Origin: an uncultured Erythrobacter sp.
Lineage (GTDB): Bacteria > Pseudomonadota > Alphaproteobacteria > Sphingomonadales > Sphingomonadaceae
Assembly (NCBI GenBank): GCA_947503275.1
Contig: CANNCZ010000001.1
Location: forward strand, 1,736,001-1,800,000
DNA: 64,000 bases
Direction of reading: 5' to 3'
Part shown: positions 56,168 through 64,000 of the stretch, piece after piece
Layout: every line of letters begins with the position of its first letter
Numbering within the stretch: position 1 is the first letter of the stretch
Notes under the pieces: model-generated
Databases searched by the model: none
The model's input: only the letters and a program-made list of their open reading frames with translations
Told to the model about the DNA's origin: nothing
Made by a program: the position numbers and the translations under genes

Positions 56168-58437
56168 CAGAATGCCTGACCCAGACTGACATAGACCACG
56201 ACCGGCGCGTCAAATTCTGTCGGGTTCAACGGTACGCCAACATCAACGCGGATCGGACCGAATGTGGTTTTGTACCGCACGCCGACCCCTGCCCCGAATT
56301 GGATTTCTTCAAAGTCCGGAGCAGAGCCGGAAGCGACGGAACCCGCGTCGATGAAGGGCACAATTTCAACCGCTCCATCCAGAAAGCCGGTCTGAATACG
56401 CGCCTCTACTGCCAATTCGATCAGCGAGCTACCGCCTGTCGGCTCTTCAAAGATATCGCGTGGACCAATCGCTTGAAAGCCGTAGCCACGAACTGACCCG
56501 CCACCGCCTGCATATAACCGGCGCGAGGGGGCAATGTTCGCAACATCAGCGCCTTGAATAGTGGCACCGCGAACTCTCCCGGCAAGGACAGTGCTGCCGA
56601 GGTCGAAATAGGCGCTGCCGTCTACTTGCGCGCGCAGGTAAAAGCTCTCTAGCCCTTGCGAGCGCGAAACTTCGGGCGCGAGGAAACCCGTCAATCGATA
56701 GCCGCTGGTCGGATCAAGCAGATCATCGCTCGCATCCAGCGTCGCGCTGCCAAACAAGCCTCCGATCAAATATGTCTGACGCGGACGTGAAACACCGTCG
56801 GTCACGCGGTTGCGTTCATCGGTGTAGAGAACCTCTGCGCCCAGTTGCCAGCTGAGCGGTTTTTGAAAGATCAAGTTCGACACACGCTCAAACGATGTGC
56901 GCAATGCCACCGTGCGCGCATCGACCGCTTCGGTTTCGATATCGCTCGCATAAGCATCAACGGTCAGGATTTGGTCGCGCGCGCGGAAATTGTTGCGGCG
57001 ATAGGTGATGCTGGCGAGTTGTTCACGCGTGCCGACAATCCCGCGCAGGATCAACGCACCTTCGGGTGGGAACAGGTTGCGGTGCTCCCACCCCGCTTCG
57101 AGTTTGAAGCCGTCTTCGGTGCCGTAACCAATAGCGCCTGAAATTGTGCGCAAAGGCGCGCGTTCCAATGCGACATCCAATGCGACAACACCCGGCTCAC
57201 CGTCGGCTGGCGCAACATCTTCGCGCGGCGTTATGGCGACGCTGGAAACAAGTCCTGTCGCAAGGATCGCGCGGCGCAGGTCAGCTTGGAGGCTGGTCTG
57301 GTAGGTTTCACCCGGCTCGAAACGGGCGATGCGCTGCAAATGGCGGCTTGATAGGAACTGCGCGTCATCGCTCACAACGTCGCCAAAGACAAAGCGCCCG
57401 TTTGGCGCAACGGCCAGCGTCAGATCGCCTTCATTACGAGCGTGATCGATCAGCAGCTGCGGCTCTGAAAATGCAGCGAATGGATAGCCACGTTCGCCCA
57501 TCTCAGCGCGCAAGACTGCGGAGCGTTCAAGGATGCGATCTGCGTAGAGCGGATCGCCGGGCTGAATTCCGAAAACGCCGCGCAATTCCTCGCTTTGCAT
57601 TTGTGGCAGGCGGTCAAGCGCGCCCAGCGACACGGTGCCGAAGCGATAACGAGTCCCCGGTAGAACGTCGAAACGCACCTGCGGGTCGGCATCAACGCTG
57701 CGCGTTGGATCGGTTTCGCCCTCAGCCGCTGCGATATCGCGGCGACCACCCGAAAGCTGACGCAAAATCTCCCCATCGTAGTAGCCGTAGGTGCGCAGCA
57801 TTTCGGCAAGCAGTTCCTCATCCGAACGCGCACGCGCAGCGAGCTGTGGAACCGTATCCTCCGCGCTCTCCAGCGCTTCAATCGCGGAGAGCGCGCGGAA
57901 CCTTTCGATAAAGGCATCTTCTTCCGGAAAGGCGTCGGGCGCGGCTGGAAAAGCGAGTGTCAGCTCACCGCTCAGCTCAGTTTCGATGAGATCGGGCAGC
58001 TCAATCAGATCGGGCGCTTCGATCTCTGCAAAAGAGGGGCGCTCGGGATCAGGTTCCAATGGCTCTGCCGTGGGAAGCGCAAATGTGTCGAGCGCCGCGC
58101 TAACATCAAACGATTCGGCGGTAGGTGTGCTCAGTGGCACATTTTGCGGATCGACAGGCTCCGGGGCGCTTGGCGCATCACCCTCTCCTGCATCGCCAAC
58201 GGCCCACCCTTGCGCATCATCTACCGCGCTTTGCGGGATCAAATCGTCCAACGTCGACGGTATGGGTTGAGGCCGCATTTGCTCGGGTTCAGGTTCAGGT
58301 TCAGGTTCAGGCTGCGAGGCGACAGCAACATCGCCCTCAGACCCGTCTACTACAGGCGCAGCATTTTGGGCGGAGGCTGCTCCACCCAAAACTGACAGAC
58401 TGACTGCAAGAGCCAGATTGAACCTGATTAATCGCAA
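56167..58437 (-). CDS. tamA: TamA/BamA-family outer-membrane protein with acidic N-terminal extension
   Basis: This protein of about 756 residues has a signal peptide ('LALAVSLSVLGGAASAQ'). Roughly 150 residues rich in Pro, Glu and Asp follow, including an (EP)n run encoded by a GGTTCA repeat. Then come POTRA domains (about 230–430) and a 16-strand Omp85 barrel ending in 'VVYVSLGQAF'. TTG 58437 was chosen because it gives a clean signal peptide and no overlap; GTG 58515 would overlap the upstream gene by 74 bases and add 26 residues. The low-complexity extension is unusual for TamA. It precedes tamB. Confidence 0.88.
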   Translation of the reverse strand: MRLIRFNLALAVSLSVLGGAASAQNAAPVVDGSEGDVAVASQPEPEPEPEPEQMRPQPIPSTLDDLIPQSAVDDAQGWAVGDAGEGDAPSAPEPVDPQNVPLSTPTAESFDVSAALDTFALPTAEPLEPDPERPSFAEIEAPDLIELPDLIETELSGELTLAFPAAPDAFPEEDAFIERFRALSAIEALESAEDTVPQLAARARSDEELLAEMLRTYGYYDGEILRQLSGGRRDIAAAEGETDPTRSVDADPQVRFDVLPGTRYRFGTVSLGALDRLPQMQSEELRGVFGIQPGDPLYADRILERSAVLRAEMGERGYPFAAFSEPQLLIDHARNEGDLTLAVAPNGRFVFGDVVSDDAQFLSSRHLQRIARFEPGETYQTSLQADLRRAILATGLVSSVAITPREDVAPADGEPGVVALDVALERAPLRTISGAIGYGTEDGFKLEAGWEHRNLFPPEGALILRGIVGTREQLASITYRRNNFRARDQILTVDAYASDIETEAVDARTVALRTSFERVSNLIFQKPLSWQLGAEVLYTDERNRVTDGVSRPRQTYLIGGLFGSATLDASDDLLDPTSGYRLTGFLAPEVSRSQGLESFYLRAQVDGSAYFDLGSTVLAGRVRGATIQGADVANIAPSRRLYAGGGGSVRGYGFQAIGPRDIFEEPTGGSSLIELAVEARIQTGFLDGAVEIVPFIDAGSVASGSAPDFEEIQFGAGVGVRYKTTFGPIRVDVGVPLNPTEFDAPVVVYVSLGQAF
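58286..58309 (+). repeat. GGTTCA hexanucleotide tandem repeat in tamA
   Basis: Four exact copies of GGTTCA, with partial copies either side, encode the Glu-Pro repeat in the periplasmic linker of TamA. Changes in copy number by slippage would keep frame and alter linker length by one Glu-Pro pair each. Confidence 0.85.
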
Positions 58438-58441
58438 AAAT

Positions 58442-59287
58442 TCAGCTCGCTGGGAATTTGACCGGTTGCCCGTCCTTACCCCTTGCGCCAGCAATTGTCC
58501 CTGCTGATTTGTCACGCGGTGCTGTTGCAGCGGCGATTAGCTTGGATTGCTCCTCTTCGCCCATCCGTTGCCAGCCTTCGCGGGTTAGCCGTTCAAGCGG
58601 GCGATAGCGCACTTTGTATTGCATGCGCGGCGACCCATCGACCCAATATCCAAGATAAACATAAGGCAAACCGCCCTGTTCCGCGCGTCGGATGTGATCG
58701 AGGATAATGTAGTTGCCAAGCCCTACTCGGCCCTCATGCGAGGGGTCATAAAAGGAATAGATCATCGACAAGCCATCGCCTTGACGGTCTGTCAGACATG
58801 CACCGACCAGCCGGCCCGGCTCGCCATCTTCGGTTGGCTCACGATACTCGACAAGGGTGCTGGTCACTGGCGTGTGTTCGACCATGTCAGCATAATCGAG
58901 TTCATCCATTGTCGACATGCCGCCATCGGGATGGCGCACCGCGAGATATTTGGTCAGCAGCTCGAATTGTTCATCGGTTGCCCATGGGCGGCATTCGGTC
59001 ACAACAAGATCGCTGTTGCGCTTTAGCTCACGTTTTTGTGTGCCCGATGGCTTGAACTCACCGGCAACGACGCGAACCGAAACGCATGCCTGACAGTCGA
59101 GGCAGCTGGGGCGATAGGCGACCGTTTGACTGCGGCGAAACCCGATCCGACCCAGTGCCTCATTCAACTGATCCGAGTGCGCACCTTTCAACTCTGTGAA
59201 GACCTTCCTTTCGCTGCGCCCGGGAAGATACGGGCACGGCGCAGGGCTCGTTACAAAGAAGCGGGGGAAGCGGATGGGGGCCGTCAC
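58442..59287 (-). CDS. bpt: Aspartate/glutamate leucyltransferase (N-end rule)
   Basis: This 281-residue enzyme attaches Leu to N-terminal Asp or Glu of proteins, marking them for ClpAP via ClpS. It starts '[21 protein letters not shown]', shown shortened, and has '[15 protein letters not shown]' (the Cys cluster), 'PDGGM' and '[15 protein letters not shown]'. GTG 59287 was chosen to match the family N-terminus; a TTG 33 bases earlier is in frame. It precedes tamA on the same strand with only four bases between bpt stop and the proposed tamA start. Confidence 0.9.
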   Translation of the reverse strand: MTAPIRFPRFFVTSPAPCPYLPGRSERKVFTELKGAHSDQLNEALGRIGFRRSQTVAYRPSCLDCQACVSVRVVAGEFKPSGTQKRELKRNSDLVVTECRPWATDEQFELLTKYLAVRHPDGGMSTMDELDYADMVEHTPVTSTLVEYREPTEDGEPGRLVGACLTDRQGDGLSMIYSFYDPSHEGRVGLGNYIILDHIRRAEQGGLPYVYLGYWVDGSPRMQYKVRYRPLERLTREGWQRMGEEEQSKLIAAATAPRDKSAGTIAGARGKDGQPVKFPAS

Positions 59288-59585
59288 GGGTTTAAGGAGG
59301 TCCTTGCGTCCGAAAGTCAAAGGGTACGCATCAGGGAATCATCAAGTTGCGCGTTAAGACATTCTTATGCCTATTCCGCCCCGTCGGTAAAAGACCTTTA
59401 ACCACAAAACAGGGTGAATATTGTGTTACTTTGCACAAAACTACGTCCAGATTTGCACCAGATCGGATCAATTGATCGGCCTGTCGCTCATGCGCGTCGC
59501 TTTGTGGGACAGGCGTCGATGGACCCGTTAAATACTGCCGATCGCGGCATCAAAAATACGCGAATCGCGCTCTACAGAAACGAGC
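59288..59585. other. Intergenic stretch between bpt and ilvA
   Basis: This 298-base gap contains an AT-richer part (about 59340–59470). No convincing RNA gene, terminator or promoter was found, though the bpt promoter must lie here. A few short frames on the + strand have no ribosome sites and are not proposed. Confidence 0.5.
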
Positions 59586-60839
59586 TCAGTTCAGCTCCAC
59601 CACCTCAACGGTGTATTTTGCCTCACGCAAAGCCAAGACCAGCCGCTCGACCTGATCGGCATCGCGCGCTTCGCATTCAATATCGGTGATCAATCCCTTG
59701 GCCGGGAGCGTCGTGAAGATACGCTGGTGATAGATTTCGATGATGTTGACATTGTGCGCATCAAACAGCCGCATGACTTTAAACAAAGCGCCCGGACGGT
59801 CCTGCAACGTCACCCGCAGCCGCGCCAAACGCCCTTGCCGTGCAAGATCGCGCAACAGAACATTGGCGAGCAGTCGCGTGTCAATATTGCCGCCGCACAG
59901 CACCAGACCCACCGATTTGCCCGCAAACCTTTCGGGATTATCCAACACCGCGGCCAGACCCGCTGCACCGGCCCCTTCAACTACGGTCTTTTCAATCTGG
60001 AGCAGCAACGCGACCGCTTTTTCAAGCTTTGGCTCACCCACCAACAGGATATCATCGACGCGTTCCGCGATCACTTGGCTGGTAAACTCACCCGGCTTTT
60101 TGACCGCGATCCCCTCTGCCAAAGTGTCGCCGCCGCAATCGCGTGTCTCACCTTTGATCTTGGCAAACATGCTGGGGAACAGGCCCGCTTGCACACCCAC
60201 AACTTCGATGTCGGGATTCAACGCGCGCGCGACCGTCGACATGCCTGAGATAAGCCCCCCGCCACCGATAGGCGTGACGAGACAATCAAGATCAGGCTTC
60301 GCCGCTAGCATCTCCAGCGCAACAGTCCCCTGACCCGCCGCGATCTGCGGGTCATCAAACGGATGGACAAAGGTAAGCCCGCGCTCGATCTCAAGCTCGC
60401 ACGCATGCGCGTTCGCATCGTCAAAAGTCTCGCCGTGAAGCACGACATTGCCGCCGACGCTCTCGGTTTGCATGATCTTCACAGTGGGCGTCGTCTTGGG
60501 CATGACAATCGTGACCGGCACACCCAGCCGGGTCCCATGATAGGACAGCCCTTGACTGTGATTGCCAGCGGACGCCGCAATCACGCCGCGTTGCTTTTGC
60601 TCATCAGTCAGTTGCAACAGAGCATTCAGCGCGCCGCGCTCTTTATAAGCAGCGGTGAATTGCAGGTTCTCAAACTTGAGCCACACATCAGCGCCGGTAA
60701 TCTCCGACAGGGTGATCGAGTGCATCATGGGCGTTTTGACCACTGCGCCTTCAATCCGGGCGGCGGCGGCGCGGACTTCTTCGATGGTCAGATCAGCCGG
60801 CGTAGCGGCGGGTTTGAGGCTGTTTTCAGGCGCGTTCAT
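59586..60839 (-). CDS. ilvA: Threonine ammonia-lyase with C-terminal ACT domain
   Basis: This 417-residue PLP enzyme converts threonine to 2-oxobutyrate for isoleucine. K66 in 'AAYKERGAL' binds PLP, and the phosphate loop is 'PIGGGGLISGM'. A single ACT-like regulatory domain fills the last 80 residues ('RVTLQDRPGALFKVMRLFD'). The catabolic/short form has no regulatory domain and the E. coli form has two, so this is an intermediate type. ATG 60839 was chosen over a start 24 codons earlier. It diverges from the dehydrogenase gene. Confidence 0.93.
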   Translation of the reverse strand: MNAPENSLKPAATPADLTIEEVRAAAARIEGAVVKTPMMHSITLSEITGADVWLKFENLQFTAAYKERGALNALLQLTDEQKQRGVIAASAGNHSQGLSYHGTRLGVPVTIVMPKTTPTVKIMQTESVGGNVVLHGETFDDANAHACELEIERGLTFVHPFDDPQIAAGQGTVALEMLAAKPDLDCLVTPIGGGGLISGMSTVARALNPDIEVVGVQAGLFPSMFAKIKGETRDCGGDTLAEGIAVKKPGEFTSQVIAERVDDILLVGEPKLEKAVALLLQIEKTVVEGAGAAGLAAVLDNPERFAGKSVGLVLCGGNIDTRLLANVLLRDLARQGRLARLRVTLQDRPGALFKVMRLFDAHNVNIIEIYHQRIFTTLPAKGLITDIECEARDADQVERLVLALREAKYTVEVVELN

Positions 60840-60926
60840 AATGTCGCCACGCCTAAGCGTTCGGACGCACAAGGGCAATTCGATTTCGTTGGCAATCGGG
60901 GCATTACCCATTAGTCATCAGCGCCG

Positions 60927-61832
60927 ATGAATGAACCAAGTAACATCGCCTTTATCGGGCTAGGCGTCATGGGCGGTCCGATGACCGGCCATCTGGCGCG
61001 CGCAGGCTTTGCCGTGACGGCGTATAATCGTTCGGCAGATCGGGCACGTGAGTGGGCGGATTACTGGGCGAAGGAGGGCATGGATGTCTCCTTTGCCGAT
61101 ACGCCTGCATTGGCTGCGGCAAACGCTGATATTGTGCTGATCTGCGTCGGCAATGACGATGACGTCGATAGCGTCACACTCGGCGACGACGGCGTTCTAG
61201 CCAGCATGGCGGACGGCGCTCTCATGATCGACCACACAACAACGTCTGCTGATATGGCGCGACGATTGGGCAACGCCTGCGCGGCAAAGAATGTCGCATT
61301 CGTCGATGCCCCGGTCAGCGGTGGTCAGGCGGGCGCGGAAAACGGCCAATTGGCGATCATGTGCGGAGGCAGCGAAGACGCCATGGCGCGCGCCAGTTAC
61401 GTCATGCAGCCCTATGCCAAATCAATCGTCCATGTCGGCCCCACAGGCGCTGGCCAGACCGCAAAGATGGCCAACCAAATGTGCATTGCTGGTGTGCTCG
61501 CGGGCCTGTCGGAAGCGGTTCGACTGGCCCAAGGCGCAGGGCTTGATCTGGACAAGACATATGAAGCCATCTCCGGCGGGGCTGCGCAAAGCTGGCAGAT
61601 GGACAATCGCTGGGCGACCATGACCGCAGACAGTTTCGATTTTGGTTTCGCGATTGACTGGATGCGCAAGGATCTGGGGTATGCTCTGGATGAGGCCAAA
61701 CGCCTCGGGCTGTCTTCTCCGATCACCGCTATGGTTGACCAATTCTATGCCGAAATTCAGGCAAAAGGGGGCAACCGGCTTGATACCAGCGCGCTTGTCA
61801 CCCGGCTGCCTCAATCACAAAATTCAAAATGA
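60927..61832 (+). CDS. NAD(P)-dependent beta-hydroxyacid dehydrogenase
   Basis: This 301-residue enzyme of the 3-hydroxyisobutyrate dehydrogenase/GLYR family has 'GLGVMGGPMTGHLARAGF' (cofactor loop), 'DAPVSGGQAGAENGQL' (substrate loop) and catalytic K180 in 'GQTAKMANQ'. The substrate may be 3-hydroxyisobutyrate, tartronate semialdehyde or a short beta-hydroxyacid; sequence alone cannot decide. It overlaps the amidohydrolase by four bases (ATGA), so the two are co-translated. Confidence 0.9.
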   Translation: MNEPSNIAFIGLGVMGGPMTGHLARAGFAVTAYNRSADRAREWADYWAKEGMDVSFADTPALAAANADIVLICVGNDDDVDSVTLGDDGVLASMADGALMIDHTTTSADMARRLGNACAAKNVAFVDAPVSGGQAGAENGQLAIMCGGSEDAMARASYVMQPYAKSIVHVGPTGAGQTAKMANQMCIAGVLAGLSEAVRLAQGAGLDLDKTYEAISGGAAQSWQMDNRWATMTADSFDFGFAIDWMRKDLGYALDEAKRLGLSSPITAMVDQFYAEIQAKGGNRLDTSALVTRLPQSQNSK

Positions 61833-63496
61833 GTATTTCTATGATCCGCACATTTCTCACCGCTCCGGTCGCATTGAGCGCAGGCTTGCTTGCCACCCCG
61901 GCCTTTGCCGATACGCTGATCTACAATGTCGATGGCATCACCATTGATGAAGAGGGTGAAGTTAAACGCTTCACCCAAATCGTCTTTGATGACGATGGCC
62001 GGATCACTCATGTCCTAGAGCGCGGAGAAGAACGGCCCGAGGATATTGAATTCGCTCAAGATGGCGATGGGCAGGTGATGCTGCCCGGTATGATCGATGC
62101 GCATGTTCACGTGATGAGCATGGGTTTTGCCGCACTCACCCTCGATTTGTCAGGTGCGGTCAGTCTCGAAGATGCATTGGCGAAGATCGCCGAGTTTGCC
62201 GAAGAAAATCAGGGTCGTCCTTGGATCCTTGGCGGCGGCTGGAATCAGGAAAAGTGGGGCCTTGGCCGTTTCCCGACCGCCGCTGAACTGGACGCGGTGG
62301 TGTCTGATCGCCCGGTCATGCTGGAACGCGCAGATGGTCATGCGATCTGGGCCAACAGCCTCGCGATGGAACAGGCGGGCGTCACCTCTGAGACGGAGGC
62401 GCCAACAGGCGGGCGTATCATTCGTGACGCAGGGGGCGCACCGACCGGCGTCTTTATCGACTACGCCTCCTCACTCATCGCCAATACTGTCCCAGTACCT
62501 CGGCCTGAGGATCGCGACACCGCGCTCGCCATGGCTCAGCAACGGTTGCTGGAAAATGGCATCACAGCGGTCGCAGATATGGGCACATCAATCGAGGATT
62601 GGCACACATTCCGCCGCGCAGCTGATCGAGGTGAGATGCGCATCCGCATCATGTCCTATGCCAATTCGCTTGAAACTATGGAGCTTATTGGAGGCACCGG
62701 CCCGACCCCGTGGCTCTATGATGACCGGCTGCGTTTGAATGGCATCAAACTGTATGTCGATGGCGCTTTGGGTTCTCGCGGTGCAACTTTGAAGGAACCG
62801 TATGAAGATGAGCCGAGCACAAGCGGCCTTTCACTGACCACACCTGCGCAATTGCGCAATCGGATGAGCCGGGCCGCGCTCGATAACTTTCAAACCGCCG
62901 TGCACGCCATCGGGGATGCGGCTAACGCGGATGTGTTGATGGCTATCGCGGAATTGTCTGACACCTATACGGGCGACCGCCGCTGGCGCATCGAGCACGC
63001 ACAGATCGTCGATGTCGATGATCTTGCCCGGTTTGGCGAACATGGCATCATCGCGTCGATGCAACCGCTTCACCAGACATCGGATCGCACCATGGCGGAG
63101 GCACGTCTGGGCGAAGCCCGCTTAGGCGGTGCCTATGCGTGGCGCAGCGTTTTGGAAGTTGGCGGACGGCTGGCATTCGGTTCTGATGCACCAGTTGAGC
63201 CCGCAGATGCATTTGCTGGCTTATCCGTTGCGATCAGCCGGACCGATGCAGATGGTCAACCCTTTGGCGGCTGGCGCGCGACGGAGACTGTCAGTCGTGA
63301 GGCCGCCTTGGCTGCTTTCACGTCGGATGCAGCGTTTGCAGGGTTTGCAGACGGTCGGTTCGGGCGCTTGGTTCCCGGTGAGCGGGCTGATTTTATCTTC
63401 GTGGACCGCGACCCCCTACTCGCCGCTCCTAGCGCCATACGCGAGACGGAAATACGCGAAGTTTGGGTTGGCGGCGTCCGCGTTTTTGCGAAGTAA
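61829..63496 (+). CDS. Exported amidohydrolase (Amidohydro_3/YtcJ type)
   Basis: This 555-residue metal-dependent hydrolase has a signal peptide ending in 'ATPAFAD'. The metal-binding motif is 'MIDAHVHV'; further elements are 'GGGWNQEKWG', 'VHAIGDAAN' and 'FGSDAPVEPAD', the usual order of amidohydrolase family 3. It likely hydrolyses an amide or imide in the periplasm; the substrate is unknown. It overlaps the dehydrogenase gene at its start. Confidence 0.88.
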   Translation: MSISMIRTFLTAPVALSAGLLATPAFADTLIYNVDGITIDEEGEVKRFTQIVFDDDGRITHVLERGEERPEDIEFAQDGDGQVMLPGMIDAHVHVMSMGFAALTLDLSGAVSLEDALAKIAEFAEENQGRPWILGGGWNQEKWGLGRFPTAAELDAVVSDRPVMLERADGHAIWANSLAMEQAGVTSETEAPTGGRIIRDAGGAPTGVFIDYASSLIANTVPVPRPEDRDTALAMAQQRLLENGITAVADMGTSIEDWHTFRRAADRGEMRIRIMSYANSLETMELIGGTGPTPWLYDDRLRLNGIKLYVDGALGSRGATLKEPYEDEPSTSGLSLTTPAQLRNRMSRAALDNFQTAVHAIGDAANADVLMAIAELSDTYTGDRRWRIEHAQIVDVDDLARFGEHGIIASMQPLHQTSDRTMAEARLGEARLGGAYAWRSVLEVGGRLAFGSDAPVEPADAFAGLSVAISRTDADGQPFGGWRATETVSREAALAAFTSDAAFAGFADGRFGRLVPGERADFIFVDRDPLLAAPSAIRETEIREVWVGGVRVFAK

Positions 63497-63860
63497 GTAG
63501 GCCCATCAACTAGGTACAATGCCGTAATCCCTTGATTCCTAGGCAGGTATTCATAGTTTTGTCATGGAATGTGGCCATGTGCTTCGGGAACGAGTTTGCT
63601 TTTGGGTAGTTACACTTGTGTTGGCTGTCCCACCTATGGCTCGTTTCACCGACAAATATTGTGCAACTGCGAAATGGCTGTTACAGTTTTGACCGGCTGG
63701 TAAGTGATGCATTGACGCCACAACTGAAGTAAGATGTTGAAAATAGACTGTTCTGCGACCACCCCCAGAACCAGTTTTTTACGATTTTGGGGTTGTAAGA
63801 AATGCTGCGCTCGCTTAGTCAGAGGCTGAGTTATTCGCAGAAACTCTAGGAGACGATTCG
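63497..63860. other. 364-base intergenic region before the last gene
   Basis: No gene is assigned. It holds a weak hairpin (63762–63772 pairing with 63785–63795, 8 of 10 in the best ten positions) with T-rich loop, perhaps part of a leader, and two TTGAC-type hexamers (63689, 63712) without matching -10 boxes. A purine-rich AGGAGA ribosome site occurs at 63848–63853. An antisense frame here is not supported. Confidence 0.4.
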
Positions 63861-64000
63861 ATGAAATTCCGTAATGTTGCTCTGGCAACCGCAGCTCTTT
63901 CACTTGCTGCATCGCCAGCCATCGCCGAAGCTGCTTTTGAGCGTTCAGTCGCTCCAGTAGAAGGCGAAAGCGAAATCGCAGGCGGCTCCGGCATCCTGAT
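63861..64000 (+). CDS. Small secreted protein, N-terminal part (cut by window edge)
   Basis: Only 46 codons are visible. They begin with a signal peptide ('MKFRNVALATAALSLAASPA') followed by 'APVEGESEIAGGSG'. An AGGAGA site lies eight bases before the ATG. Erythrobacter-like genomes have similar short exported proteins with a Gly-rich segment and a hydrophobic end, but this cannot be checked here. The frame runs off the window. Confidence 0.7.
   Translation, partial: MKFRNVALATAALSLAASPAIAEAAFERSVAPVEGESEIAGGSGIL

Noticed and set aside
63646-63912. 88-codon minus-strand frame in the last intergenic region
   Set aside because: It overlaps the start and signal peptide of the + strand gene at 63861 and lacks a ribosome site.

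Overview
The window looks like chromosomal DNA of a Gram-negative alphaproteobacterium. Order Sphingomonadales, near the Erythrobacteraceae (Erythrobacter-like), is the best guess. This rests on gene content and order, not on a database match: a cobA–DUF2849–cysI–DUF934–cysH sulfur cluster, a complete dcw (division and cell wall) cluster with a MurE of the meso-diaminopimelate type, an FtsZ with a very long acidic linker, and a bpt–tamA–tamB block. No phage structural genes, insertion sequences, CRISPR arrays, tRNAs or rRNAs were seen.

Layout. 1–3346 (+) is assimilatory sulfate and siroheme metabolism, with tightly overlapping genes. 3351–6434 (-) holds an epimerase, proB and obgE. 6474–8730 (-) is a TonB-dependent receptor under a cobalamin riboswitch. 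8776–12216 (-) holds a polyproline lipoprotein, a BI-1/YccA membrane protein, proC and a YbjN protein. 12403–34227 (-) is a TPR/SPOR protein followed, in reverse coordinate order, by the whole dcw cluster: mraZ, rsmH, ftsL, ftsI, murE, murF, mraY, murD, ftsW, murG, murC, murB, an unexpected DUF4262 gene, ddl, ftsQ, ftsA, ftsZ. Most junctions overlap by 1–4 bases. Upstream of mraZ is a 338-base control region with a candidate sigma-70 promoter and arrays of GGG boxes at about 10-base spacing. 34566–37201 (-) has a lipoprotein, a single-pass membrane protein, cysK and a 2Fe-2S ferredoxin.

37321–49434 is mixed housekeeping: a DNA glycosylase, an S9 peptidase, an SDR oxidoreductase, phhB, ccmAB, map, an RsiV-like lipoprotein, an M17 aminopeptidase with a lone SH3 protein, argC, and glnB–glnA with a clear terminator. 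49455–51956 is a compact unit: a small XRE regulator and a membrane protein diverge from a 28-codon ORF, a membrane-anchored protein and a phage-type GH24 lysozyme, with a strongly palindromic operator region between. 51953–59287 (-) is bpt–tamA–tamB, outer-membrane assembly plus an N-end-rule leucyltransferase. 59586–64000 holds ilvA, a beta-hydroxyacid dehydrogenase, an exported amidohydrolase and the start of a small secreted protein.

The most interesting items are the palindrome-controlled lysozyme cassette (50315–51956), the DUF4262 gene coupled into the dcw operon (19536–20018), the inverted GGG-box arrays around the mraZ promoter, and a perfect DnaA box upstream of ftsZ. Start codons were chosen from overlaps, ribosome-binding sites and expected family N-termini; the uncertain ones are marked.
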